DNA from: Geosmithia putterillii
Lineage: Eukaryota > Ascomycota > Sordariomycetes > Hypocreales > Bionectriaceae
Length of the DNA stretch: 64,000 nt
Assembly: GCA_900188575.1 (NCBI GenBank)
Contig: FYEU01000303.1
Location: 62,001-126,000 of the forward strand
Direction: 5' to 3'
Position 1 is the stretch's first letter. Every line of letters starts with the position of its first letter. This document shows, in pieces, positions 46,626-56,917 of this stretch. The notes under the pieces are model-generated. The model saw only the letters and a list, made by a program, of their open reading frames with translations, did no database searches and was not told where the DNA came from. The translations under genes and the position numbers were made by a program.

Positions 46626-49600
46626 ATGGCAGCCGCCGCCATGGAGAACCTGCAAATCTCCAAGACCAAGGAGCTCAAGGGCACGGAGAAGCGAGACTCG
46701 CTCATCGCCATTGAGAAGAAGTACCAGGCCAAGTGGAAGGAGGATGGCGTGTTCGAGCCCAACGCGCCGTCGACGGCCGAGGTGCCCCTCCACTCGATCC
46801 CGGCGGCCCAGCTGCGCGAGCAGCAGCCCAAGTGGTTCGGAACCATGGCCTTCCCCTACATGAACGGCACACTGCACGCCGGCCACTCCTTCTCGGTCAG
46901 CAAGGTCGAGTTCGGTGCTGGCGTGGCCAGCATGCAGGGCAAGCGGACCCTGTTCCCCATGGGCTTCCACTGCACGGGCATGCCCATCAAGGCGTGCGCC
47001 GACAAGCTAGTCAACGAGATTGCCAAGTTCGGCAAGGACTTTGCGGGCTACAAGCCCGACGAGGCCGGCGCTGCGCCTGCGGTCGAGGACAAGAAGCCGG
47101 TGGCCAAGAAGGAGGACCCGACCAAGTTCGTGGCCAAGAAGGGCAAGGCGGCGGCCAAGACGGTCAAGATGCAGTACCAGTTCCAGATCATGCAGGCCGT
47201 CGGGGTGCCCCTCGAGGACATCCACCTGTTCGCTGACCCGCAGCACTGGCTCGAGCACTTCCCGCCCCTGACGATGCGCGACCTGACCAACTTTGGCTGC
47301 CGCATCGACTGGCGCCGCAGCTTCGTCACCACCGACGCCAACCCCTACTTTGACGCCTTTGTGCGCTGGCAGATGAACCGCCTCAAGGACCTGGACAAGA
47401 TCAAGTTTGGCAAGCGCTACACCATCTACTCCATCAAGGACGGCCAGCCGTGCATGGACCACGACCGCTCCGAGGGCGAGGCCGTCAACCCGCAGGAGTA
47501 CACGGCCCTGAGGCTCAAGGTGCTCGAGTGGGCTCCCAAGGCCGCCGAGGCCCTCAAGGGCAAGGTGCCCGAGGGCGCCAACCTGTTCCTGGTGCCCGCC
47601 ACACTGCGGCCCGAGACCATGTACGGCCAGACGTGCTGCTTCGTGGGACCCAAGATCACCTACGGCGTCTTCAAGGCCAACGAGACCGACTACTACGTCG
47701 TGACGGAGCGCGCAGCGCGCAACATGGCGTACCAGGGCATCTTCGCCACCGAGGGCGTCATCAACAAGGCGGCCGACCTGGTCGGCTCCGACATGGTGGG
47801 CACGCTCATCAGCGCGCCGCTTTCGGTGCACAAGGAGGGCGTCCGCGTGCTGCCCATGGAGACGGTGCTGCCGACCAAGGGCACGGGCGTGGTGACGTCG
47901 GTGCCGTCGGACAGCCCCGACGACTGCGCGACGGTGGCCGACCTGGCCAAGAAGGCCGACTACTACGGCATCCAGAAGGAGTGGGCGGAGCTCGAGGCAC
48001 CGTCCATCATCAACACGCCGTCGTACGGCGACCAGTGCGCGCCGTTCCTGGTCAAGAAGCTCAAGATTGCGTCGCCCAAGGACACCAAGCAGCTCGAGGA
48101 GGCCAAGGAGCTGGCGTACAAGGAGGGCTTCTACCAGGGCACCATGCTTATCGGCGAGTTCAAGGGCGAGAAGGTGGAGGCGGCCAAGCCCAAGGTGCGC
48201 AAGCAGCTCATCGACGCGGGCGAGGCGTTTGCCTACTCGGAGCCGGAGCGCAAGGTGGTCAGCCGATCGGGCGACGACTGCATTGTGTCGCTCATGGACC
48301 AGTGGTACCTCGACTACGGAGAGGCGGCGTGGAAGGAGCAGGCGCTCAAGTGGGTGGACAACGCCGACGGCAAGGGCCTCGAGACGTACATCCCCGAGAC
48401 CAAGAACAGCTTCGAGGGCGTGCTCAACTGGCTGAACCAGTGGGCGTGCGCGCGCTCCTTCGGCCTGGGCTCCAAGCTGCCGTGGGACCGGCAGTTCCTG
48501 GTGGAGTCGCTGAGCGACTCGACCATCTACATGGCTTACTACACGATTGCGCACTACCTGCACAACGACATCTTTGGTCGCGAGAAGGGCCAGGGCAACG
48601 TGGGCCACGAGCAGATGACGGACGAGGTGTGGGACTACATCTTCTGCCGCCGCGATCTGGGCGACGAGGTGCTCAAGGGCTCGGGGATCCCGCGCGAGAC
48701 GCTCGAGAGCATGCGCCGCGAGTTTGAGTACTTCTACCCGCTGGACCTGCGCACGTCGGGCAAGGACCTGATCCCCAACCACCTGACCTTCTTCCTGTAC
48801 GTGCACCTGGCCATCTTCCCGCCCGAGTACTGGCCGCGCAGCGTGCGCGCCAACGGGCACCTGATGCTCAACGGCGAGAAGATGAGCAAGAGCACGGGCA
48901 ACTTCATGACGCTGCACGACATGACGGCCAAGTACGGCGCGGACGCAGCGCGCATCGCGCTGGCGGATGCGGGCGACGGCGTCAACGACGCCAACTTTGA
49001 GGAGGACGTGGCGGACAACAACATCCTGCGGCTGTACACGCTGCGCGAGTGGTTCGAGGAGATGAAGCGGACCGAGGCGGAGCTGCGCCAGGGGGCCGAG
49101 CAGCGCAACGCGTTCCAGGACGCCCTGTTCGACAACGACATGAACGCGCTGGGCCGCGAGGCCATCGACCAGTACGTGGCGACCAACTACAAGCTGGCGC
49201 TCAAGGCGTCTCTGTACGAGCTGACGACGGCGCGCGACCACTACCGCGAGTCGTGCGCGGCGGCGGGCATCAAGATGCACCGCGACCTGGTGTTCCGGTT
49301 CATGGAGCTGCAGACGCTCCTGCTGTCGGTCATCACCCCCCACTGGTCCGAGTACGTGTGGCTCGAGATCCTGGGCAAGAAGGGCAGCGTGCGCCAGGCG
49401 ACCTTCCCCACCGTGGGCGCCGCCGACGCCATGCTGTCGGCCAAGCGCGACTACGTGCGCAACACGGCGTCCAACGTCAACTCGGCCGAGGGCCAGCAGC
49501 TCAAGAAGAAGGCCAAGGGCAAGGAGACGTCGTTCGACCCCAAGAAGCCCAAGAAGCTGACCGTCTACATGACGGACAAGTTCCCCGCCTGGCAGGCCAA

Positions 49601-49991
49601 GTACATCGACCTGGTCAAGGAGCTGTGGGACCCGGCCGCGGGCGCCATGCGCGACGACAAGGCCCTCAACGGGCGTATCGGCAAGATGGGCGAGATGAAG
49701 AAGGCCATGCCTTTTGTCCAGGGCCTCAAGCGCCGCCTCGTCGCCGGCGAGCCCGCCGACGTGGTCCTCGAGCAGAAGCTCGCCTTTGACGAGAAGGAGA
49801 CCCTCCTCCAGATGGTCCCCGGGCTCAAGCGCACCAGCGGCCTCGTCGCCTGCGATGTCCTCGCCGTCGAGGAGGGCGGCAAGAAGGCCGTCGACCTCGC
49901 CACCGGTGCCAGCGTCGATGTGTCCACCCCCGTCGCTGAGGGCGCCCAGCCCGGTTGGCCTACCTTCTTCTTTGAGAATGTCGACGCCTAG
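46626..49991 (+). CDS. CDC60: Leucyl-tRNA synthetase, cytosolic
   Basis: Single exon, 1,121 residues, the size of the eukaryotic/archaeal-type cytosolic enzyme. It charges tRNA-Leu with leucine. The class I HIGH signature is HAGH at about 84-87 (NGTLHAGHSFSV) and the KMSKS loop is KMSKS at about 752-756 (GEKMSKSTGNFMTL). Between them lies the CP1 editing domain, with the threonine-rich region around LVPATLRPETMYGQTCCFVG and GTGVVTSVPSDSPDD. The anticodon-binding and C-terminal domains follow (after residue ~800), ending WPTFFFENVDA. The start at 46626 (MAAAAMENLQ) is the first ATG after a long ATG-free stretch; a second ATG 15 nt on is possible. Codon use is extremely biased to C/G endings, indicating high expression. 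Polyadenylation probably uses AATAAA at 50033. Confidence 0.97.
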   Translation: MAAAAMENLQISKTKELKGTEKRDSLIAIEKKYQAKWKEDGVFEPNAPSTAEVPLHSIPAAQLREQQPKWFGTMAFPYMNGTLHAGHSFSVSKVEFGAGVASMQGKRTLFPMGFHCTGMPIKACADKLVNEIAKFGKDFAGYKPDEAGAAPAVEDKKPVAKKEDPTKFVAKKGKAAAKTVKMQYQFQIMQAVGVPLEDIHLFADPQHWLEHFPPLTMRDLTNFGCRIDWRRSFVTTDANPYFDAFVRWQMNRLKDLDKIKFGKRYTIYSIKDGQPCMDHDRSEGEAVNPQEYTALRLKVLEWAPKAAEALKGKVPEGANLFLVPATLRPETMYGQTCCFVGPKITYGVFKANETDYYVVTERAARNMAYQGIFATEGVINKAADLVGSDMVGTLISAPLSVHKEGVRVLPMETVLPTKGTGVVTSVPSDSPDDCATVADLAKKADYYGIQKEWAELEAPSIINTPSYGDQCAPFLVKKLKIASPKDTKQLEEAKELAYKEGFYQGTMLIGEFKGEKVEAAKPKVRKQLIDAGEAFAYSEPERKVVSRSGDDCIVSLMDQWYLDYGEAAWKEQALKWVDNADGKGLETYIPETKNSFEGVLNWLNQWACARSFGLGSKLPWDRQFLVESLSDSTIYMAYYTIAHYLHNDIFGREKGQGNVGHEQMTDEVWDYIFCRRDLGDEVLKGSGIPRETLESMRREFEYFYPLDLRTSGKDLIPNHLTFFLYVHLAIFPPEYWPRSVRANGHLMLNGEKMSKSTGNFMTLHDMTAKYGADAARIALADAGDGVNDANFEEDVADNNILRLYTLREWFEEMKRTEAELRQGAEQRNAFQDALFDNDMNALGREAIDQYVATNYKLALKASLYELTTARDHYRESCAAAGIKMHRDLVFRFMELQTLLLSVITPHWSEYVWLEILGKKGSVRQATFPTVGAADAMLSAKRDYVRNTASNVNSAEGQQLKKKAKGKETSFDPKKPKKLTVYMTDKFPAWQAKYIDLVKELWDPAAGAMRDDKALNGRIGKMGEMKKAMPFVQGLKRRLVAGEPADVVLEQKLAFDEKETLLQMVPGLKRTSGLVACDVLAVEEGGKKAVDLATGASVDVSTPVAEGAQPGWPTFFFENVDA

Positions 49992-50032
49992 ATCTGTCTG
50001 CCCTATGGAATGAAAAGTAGAAGTTGAAATGA

Positions 50033-50038
50033 AATAAA
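50033..50038 (+). terminator. Polyadenylation signal of the LeuRS gene
   Basis: Canonical AATAAA 42 nt after the stop codon, in A-rich sequence, followed by a T/C-rich stretch. Confidence 0.55.
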
Positions 50039-50080
50039 TACATGTTTTGTCTTTTTACACCCTTTCTTTCCCTTGTATTA

Positions 50081-50131
50081 TGCCTCCGGCGGCCCTGCCG
50101 GGAGCTGTCCTCGCTTCGCTCGCCCGTGGGG
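50081..50131 (-). repeat. Dispersed GC-rich element, copy C
   Basis: Reverse orientation relative to copy D: it begins TGCCTCCGGCGGCCCTGCCG and ends with CGCTTCGCTCGCCCGTGGGG. With copy D it forms an inverted pair separated by 37 nt. Confidence 0.85.
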
Positions 50132-50168
50132 CTTGTGATATTGTGCTGCTTGTAAGAGCGTATGTGTG

Positions 50169-50218
50169 CCCACGGGCGAGCGCAGCGAGAAGGGCCCCCG
50201 GCAGGGCCGCCGGAGGCA
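50169..50218 (+). repeat. Dispersed GC-rich element, copy D
   Basis: Begins CCCACGGGCGAGCGCAGCGA and ends with the core CCCCCGGCAGGGCCGCCGGA followed by GGC. It is the inverted partner of copy C. Confidence 0.85.
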
Positions 50219-50859
50219 AAGTACTCGTAGCGAGGATGCCAGTGGTGCGGTGGGTTGATGAGGTGCTGCCTTGGTTGCTTGGTTTCTTGGGTTGGAGGAG
50301 TGATGACGACGAAGATGGGTGCTGCATTGATATGGATGCATGCATGTGCAGCGTTGTTGGCTTGGTGATGGCGGGTGGGCAAGTGGGGTTGAGCTGGGGG
50401 TAATGCTCCGACGAGGACTGACTACCGATGTGAGTGTGAGTGTGAGTGCAGCTACGCTATCTGCGCGCATTGCATGCCGGATGAACCACGGGAATATGGC
50501 ATGCGATGCACGGATATACTCGTATGGCATTTTGGTCAGGGGATACTCCGTACAGAGTGTAGAATATGGGGATGTGTATTTTGGTATGATACGGCAGTTA
50601 CTGTACTAGTTTGTACAGAGTAGAAGTGTGATGAGGAATATTCTGCGTACGCGTACAAAATAATGCAGCAGGTGTTGCAGTGTTGCAGGCCGGCATTTGT
50701 GACTGAGGGGTGGCCACCTGCGACTGAGTGTGTGTGTGGGTGGTTGGGCCGGTACGTCAGACGTCTCAGTGCTCAAAGAGGATTGAGGGATTGAGGTATT
50801 ACGAGCTTGGAGTACGGGGATTGCCATTGGTTGGACCTTGGCAAACTTGGTAAAGACTG

Positions 50860-50909
50860 GATTACGAGTATTGGGTCAAGACCTGCGAGCGATTACGAGT
50901 ATTGGGTCA
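50860..50909. repeat. 19-nt direct repeat
   Basis: GATTACGAGTATTGGGTCA occurs at 50860-50878 and again at 50891-50909, 31 nt apart start to start. Confidence 0.9.
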
Positions 50910-52865
50910 GAGTATTGGTTAGAGTGTGCCTGTTTGGCCTGCACTAGTGAAAAAAAAGATACGCGAGGTACTCGTACTCTTATTTGTGGTGTAATACCGG
51001 ACAGGGCAAGGATCTTTACGTATCTAGGTGGTCAGATGGATGGTCATGGTGGTCATGGTGAGTGAGTGAGTGAGTGAGTGTGTGTGTGGGAGTTGCACTT
51101 TGGTGTACGGGCTAATGCAAGGCAGGTCGCACAACGGCGGGCGCGTGGGGTGGATCAGGTAAGAGAGAAGTCAGAGAGGCTGGAAGGATGAGAGCCAACC
51201 TGAGAGTGAGAGTGAGGGTGAGAGTGAGGGTAAAGTGAGAGACTGGTTCGTCATTGTGCAGATGGTGGTGCTCATAGCGTGAGATGGTCGGTCGGTCGAC
51301 GGTCGGTCGGTCGCAGTATACGAGTATGGGTATGGAGTAATATGGAGTACGAGTATTGAGTATTGGTATTAGTCGATACGCTGTACTCGTACAGAGGCGA
51401 TACTCGTACACAGTATTGGTTGTGACTCGTACCTGTAGGGACCGTCGTAGGGCAAGGCTCGTAACGCGCTTGCAGCTGAATTTAGCCGTACGAGGATGGA
51501 CCTTGTTGAAAAAAAAAAGAGAGGCAGTGGATCTCGTGTGCGAAAACGACGAGAATGACATCATGACTTGACTGGACACTGACAGCACGAGCATTACTGT
51601 AGTGAGTGCTCCACTGTAGGACTATGGTCCACAGAGAACCACAGGGCGACTCCACGCTGGGCTTGGCTCGCAAAATGTGCCGACTTGGCAGACATCACAG
51701 ACTGACTGGCACTCTCAACTTTCAGGTAGACAGACGCAGTTGGCAGCAGACAGACAAGCAAAGCAGACTTGGCCTTGTCTTGGTATCAAAGGGCATTGAC
51801 TGGCACGACTGGGTCTACGAGGAGGAGTACGTACCTCGTACGTAAGTATGTCTGATGTGGCGTGTGGCAGACGTGTGGGCAGCGTGGCGGCGGCATGATG
51901 GTGTGTGTGTGTGGGTGGTAACTAAATTAAGCAGCGGGCTGGCCTTGGGACCTTGGGGCCTTGGTCATGGTGGGAGGTTCATCCGCGGCACAATGTCGCA
52001 TTGCATTGCATTGCATGTAGGAGCTGCTGCTGCTGCTGCTGCTGCAGTGCTGCTAGCGGACGCACTGGCTGTGGTAGCTCTCCAAGCTCTCCAAGCTCTT
52101 GATAAGCAGAGAGCTGTCGATGCCTTGACAGTGGTAAAACAATTCATGATTTGCATGTTTGTCAACAGACCCATGATTCTTTTCATAGATTCGAATGATT
52201 CCTGACTCGCTACAACTGTACTCCGTAATAGTAAGTATCAGTAGGTACATGTATCAATCGTAGTGACTGAATGCTGCCGAGTCCCGAGATCAGTTTCCGT
52301 GACAGTTTCCGTGGCACCGACTTGACAGGTTTGGTTTCGGGATGTTGTACGACGAGTATAGTATCAGTAGAGAATCATCATGGCCTCTGCACTCGGTGCT
52401 CGTACGCAAGCACAGACTTGGCAATGACGCGCACAAAAAAAGTGGTGTGCACGTTGGCGGACATGAAGCATGTTGGATGCTGTCTTCGTCTGAAAAGTAC
52501 CGAGTGCGTGCAATGCAGTGCAGTGCACACGCAGGCAGCAATGGATGGTGCAGGGCCAAAAGGTGCAGGCAAATAAATGGTGCAGGAATATGCGCCGCCA
52601 CAAAGGGAATAGCCTACGCGGCCGCCATAGGAGTAGTAGACTACAGAGTATAGTCTACTCCGTACAGAGTAGTCTACAGAGTACTGAAGACGGCACAGCA
52701 CTGCGAGTACAGAACCTGCAGCGCTAGAGGGAGGCTTGCAGGCGCCCTGGCCGATCGATGCATGCATAGGTACGCACAGGTGCACTTGCCCGCGCTGCCA
52801 CTTCCGTCGGGCGTGCTGTGCGTGGCGCTGACTGCGTGTACGTACACGGAAGTGCTGGAGTACTA

Positions 52866-52897
52866 GAGTGCTGGAGTGCTGGAGTGCTGGAGTGCGT
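52866..52897. repeat. 8-nt tandem repeat GAGTGCTG
   Basis: Four near-perfect head-to-tail units in intergenic DNA. Confidence 0.85.
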
Positions 52898-53754
52898 TGC
52901 TCCAGTGCGTCAGTCGCCTGTGGCTCATCACTCACACATGCCATGCCACACATGCCATTCAATGCCTGCCACTGCCACAATGACCCAGTAATGAGGCGGT
53001 GCGTGTGTCCATCTGTACATTTACGCTGTATGTCTGTCAACGTCAATCTGTCCGTGTCTTGTGCAAGTCTATCTGTACTTCCATAAATATCAAATGCAAA
53101 ACTTGTGTTGAAGCACAAAATCCCCCCGCCCCTCAACATCTGTTTGATCTCGATACGCACTTGCGACCCTCATGAGTGGGGGGGGGACCTACGGGGGGGA
53201 CCTACAGGGGTTGATTCAGCACTCTCGGCCGTACTCAGAGCCTCCAGCAAGGCATCCATCGGGGAAGCAAGGCAGACCGGGGCAGCAGACCAAGGCAGCA
53301 AGACAGAAGTGCAATCCTCCATGCGCGAAGCAATACATACGAGTAGTACTCATGCAATGTACCTCTAGCTGTAGGTTGTAGCTGTGGTGACCTGGGAATA
53401 CCGCCGTCATCAATGGCCATGGCCATGGCAGATGTCCAGGTGTGTGCCCACTTGCACCAACCATCCGTAACACTTGATCAAAACAGCCCAGCCAAAGATG
53501 CCCCCCCTGCAACCCTGTTCATCTTGCCCTCTGGCCTTCCATGCAAGCTCTGCTCTACTTACCTTGTTATCCAAGCCCAAGGACCAACTGGCAACAGACC
53601 AGAGGCCAGACCAGATCCATTTCGTATCTCCGCTTCTTCTCTCCTGGCCCCTCCCCTCCTTCCCCCTCGCTCGTCTCCTAATACTCGTACTCACGTACCT
53701 CGTCGTCTCCTCTTACGACTATTATCCTGCGCCTTGCTCTTGCAACTGGCAATG

Positions 53755-54453
53755 ACGACTTTGTTTTACTGCTATTATTACTTCTTCTTCTATTATTACT
53801 AGCACGACTAGTACTAGCACAATTACTACTATTAGCACACTGCTGCGACTACCAAAGTACTATTACGGAGCCCAGTACTACGGAGACGACTAGCCTCCCA
53901 ATCTGCCATCCACCATCCACACCCTCCACATCTCCACTCCTCCATCCTCTTTTTCTAATCCTCGCTTCTTCTCTCTCTCTCTCCCTCCCGCTCTCGGTAC
54001 ATATCTACCCTCCCATTCCCTCGCATTCCCAAACCGTCCTCTCTTGCCATTCCCAAAGCAATCCAATACATTGAATACGAAGAACCGCAACCACAACCAC
54101 AACTACAACCTACCACGCCACACCACCTACATCACACCACTGCGTCATCTCACCCTGGCGGTTACTTGACGACAGTCTCTCCGACAAGTGCCTACTCCTA
54201 CTCCAACAACCCCAACCCCAATTTATACTCCAACCTTGTCTCGCCCTGCCTGCCAAACAAAAAAAAAAAAAAGGTTGCTACGCGCCCCCTTTCGACTTTG
54301 ACTTTCACGCCATTGGATCACTTCTTCCCGTCCATTATCGCATTCTAGAAGCTTGCCCATCAACTTTTGTGGTCTTGCTTTCCCATATCTTCGGACTCTG
54401 CGACAGCAACAACAACTCTTCTTCCTCCACAACAACAACACACCACCGCCATC
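53755..54453 (+). promoter_or_regulatory. ATG-free, pyrimidine-rich leader/promoter of the small GPI-type protein
   Basis: No ATG occurs on the + strand from 53755 to the start codon at 54454 (about 700 nt). The stretch is rich in CT and CCA words and has an A tract near 54260-54273, the layout seen at long leaders of abundant fungal transcripts. Confidence 0.5.
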
Positions 54454-54782
54454 ATGCGCATAGCTTGCTTCCTCTCTGCTGTCGGCATGGTTGCCGCCGC
54501 AGCAAACTCGACCAACTCGGCTCCCAAGGGTGTCACCACGCCCAGTAGTATGTTCCCCCATATCCCCTTCCTTTCCTGATCATTCCCTCCTTCTGAGCGC
54601 AAACTGACCCTGTCGCAGTCATCACCAACGGAACCAATGCCAATGCCCCCTCCGCCAAGAACCCCAGCACCACCACCTCCGCCGGTGAGGCAGGTCCCAC
54701 CGCCGGTGCCGTCGCTCGTCCCATGCAGAACTCCATGGCTGGTCTCCTCGGCTTTGTCATTGTCGGCCTGGTCACCATCTAA
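54454..54782 (+). CDS. Small Ser/Thr-rich secreted protein with GPI-anchor-type C-terminus
   Basis: Two exons, 54454-54547 and 54619-54782, encode 85 residues. The N-terminus MRIACFLSAVGMVAAA is a signal peptide. The mature part is Asn/Thr/Ser/Ala-rich with possible N-glycosylation (NSTN, NGTN). The C-terminus AGLLGFVIVGLVTI is a short hydrophobic tail preceded by small residues (QNSMAG), which fits GPI attachment to the cell surface. The donor GTATGT and the acceptor CGCAG give an in-frame join (PSI ITNGTN). No enzyme or adhesin domain is present; a cell-wall role is inferred from composition. The long leader suggests strong expression. Confidence 0.75.
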
Positions 54783-55840
54783 TCGGCTCTAAATCACCTG
54801 GCCATCTCGGCTTTGCCATTGCATTGTCAGTCACTCAACTGGCAGTCTGATTCAAACCACCGACGACGACAGCGACGATTACACACGGAAATGAAAAAAA
54901 AAGCACAAAAAAAACGACGACAAGGTCATGAAGATTACGTTTGCTGAGGGAAGGAACGGGGGAGGTTCTGCATCATGGGGAAGAGGAGACAAAGAGCGTT
55001 GATTTTTTTTTTTTTGGTTCCTGGTTCCTGGTTTGGGTTCTGGTTCTGGTTCTGGTCCGGTTTTGGGGGTTCTTCGACTTTCGTTTGGGTGTTTCCAACC
55101 ATTGCATTCTGCATTTTAATACCCTTTGCTAATGTTCCTGCCTGTTCATTCATTGTTCCTTCTATTGTCCTTCTTTTTCCTTCTTCTGCATTGGGGTCAA
55201 GGGTTCTTCATCATGGACCCTGCCCTGTCCCCTTTTTTTCTCACGCCCTTGCGATGATCATGTCCATGGGCACACGCGATAGACTAGATAGAAAGCCTGG
55301 CGCTGCACCGAATACACTCGTGCGAATCACCGTTCTTGCTTCTTCATTGTGCATGTTTTCCATGTCTTCTGGGCACACTTGGCAGTTGCCGTGATGCCGA
55401 CTTTGGTCTCCCTTGAACCCCATGGCCCGCTAGCGCAGCAAAAGTCCCCACGCGGGCGGCCTCTGGGCAAAATGAAGTGAGGCCTCTGTAAACACACCAG
55501 AATAGAACACCAAAATAGTCCATAAGGGTAATTTTGATGAACTTAGTGCAATTCGGTCTGGTTTGCCGTGCGATGCGATGCCGTGGACCGAGGGCGAACT
55601 CGTTGGCCCGTGGCGACAAGTCGGGTCCGGGTACGAGGCGCAGCGCAGGGAGAAGGGCGTGTCTGTCTGGGCCCAGACCCTGGCATACCTCTCTGTAAGG
55701 GACCACGATAGTTTGCGCGATGCCGCTCCGTGCGGTAGATGCAAAATAGAAAGAAGAGAGGCCTCCTTTAATGAACCCCAATCTGGCGCTTCTCGTATTC
55801 CTTTTTTAAAGTGATATTTTCCCTCTTTTGGTACGCGGAT
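54783..55840. other. Intergenic between the GPI-type gene and DPH3
   Basis: About 1.06 kb of flanking DNA without a gene. It holds A and T homopolymers (54893-54918, 55003-55015) and a GGTTCTGG-type repeat (about 55016-55060). Confidence 0.55.
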
Positions 55841-56201
55841 CTAGGCCGCGATGGGGACCTGGGCGCCATTTGATTCGCCACCGGCATCGGGTTCCGGGAG
55901 GTCGTCCTAGTATGGTCAGTCTACGGAGTACTCTTGGGGTACTCTTGGAGAGGGAAGAGGGCAAGGGTTTGAAGAGCACAGATGGTAGGGGAGGACGGGC
56001 ACACACCAGATCAAATATCACGCGAATCATCAGACTGCAGCTCGGACACACGGCTATGTCCTGCTCGTCGCGCAGATCCTCGAGGGCAATCTGGAACTTG
56101 TCGCCGCACGGGCATGGGTAGTGGTAGACTTGCATGGCGGCGTCCCATGTCATGTCTTCGATTTCGATTTCGTCGTAGATGGAGAGGCCGTCGTCGGACA
56201 T
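55841..56201 (-). CDS. DPH3: Diphthamide biosynthesis protein 3 (CSL zinc-finger)
   Basis: Two exons, 56007-56201 and 55841-55906, encode 86 residues, the normal Dph3 size. Dph3 (Kti11) supplies electrons for diphthamide formation on elongation factor 2 and also works with Elongator. The CSL zinc-finger is complete: YDEIEIEDMTWD, then CPCGDKF with two cysteines and CPSCSLMIRVIFDL with two more. The C-terminal exon (LPEPDAGGESNGAQVPIAA) is a short variable tail. The intron falls after the conserved IFDL. It is divergent from the ABC transporter gene. Confidence 0.96.
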
Positions 56202-56917
56202 TTTGAAGAGCAGTAATCAGTACTGGCTTGGGGGTTATTTTTAGATGAAAAGACAAGAGATGAGGTGCTGGACTGGGCTATTAGTACAGATGGTTGTGGT
56301 TGTGGTTGTGGTTGAGTCTGACCATGTGCCCCGCCATCAGAGGGAAAAAAAAAGTTGCCGTGGTGACTCTCCCCGCGGTGTGGCTGTGCAGAATGACAGA
56401 TGGATTGGTGTGGCTGATGGGATGTGGCGAGTGCTTCAACTGTACGTACTTAGTGGTAGCAGTAGTAGCCTTCACATGCCGACCGGGGAAATCCTGGGGG
56501 AGGAGACGCATCTGGCTGATTAGCGGCTTTGCCGTCTCCTAGGCCGAGGGATGAAATGGCCATGCCGCATCCCGCGTGGTGCTACCCGTCCTTTGTCCAC
56601 GATTGTCATCCATCCATCACTCCATCACTCCCTCGGCATCATCATCATCATCATCGTCGTTCATTCATTCGACGTCTAGCGCTATTCATTCACCCATGAG
56701 GCCCATGGCCATCCTTGAGACCTGCGACGCCGGTTGAACTGCACTCACTGCACTCCTCTGCGCGCGCCAGCCAGCCTGTGACGCCATTGCTACGGGGTCC
56801 TCGGCAGCACCACACAGGCACACAGACCCCAAGGGTCTGCCAATACGACAAAGAGACGGCAACTGCAAAGAATAGAAGAAGGAAACAAGAGAAGACAACG
56901 ATAGAGACAACGCCGCC
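56202..56917. promoter_or_regulatory. Shared upstream region of DPH3 (-) and the peroxisomal ABC transporter (+)
   Basis: 716 nt between divergent starts, without a gene. A TGTGGT repeat (GTTGTGGTTGTGGTTGTGG, about 56291-56310) and ATCACTCC / ATCATC repeats (about 56610-56660) are present. Confidence 0.5.

Larger units (their letters stand above)
49992..53754. other. Repeat-rich intergenic region
   Basis: No gene supported in 3.8 kb. It holds an inverted pair of the GC-rich element (50081-50131 and 50169-50218), a 19-nt direct repeat (50860-50878 and 50891-50909), GAGT and GT runs (51060-51089), GAGAGTGAGGGT-type repeats (51203-51233), GGTC runs (51288-51311), CTG triplets (about 52023-52044), an 8-nt GAGTGCTG tandem (about 52866-52897) and TACTCCGTA motifs near 50543, 52220 and 52657. 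Confidence 0.6.

Noticed and set aside
47007..49343. 778-codon open frame antisense to LeuRS
   Set aside because: It is the shadow of extreme third-position GC bias in LeuRS; the predicted protein is Leu/Val/Arg/His-rich without any domain.
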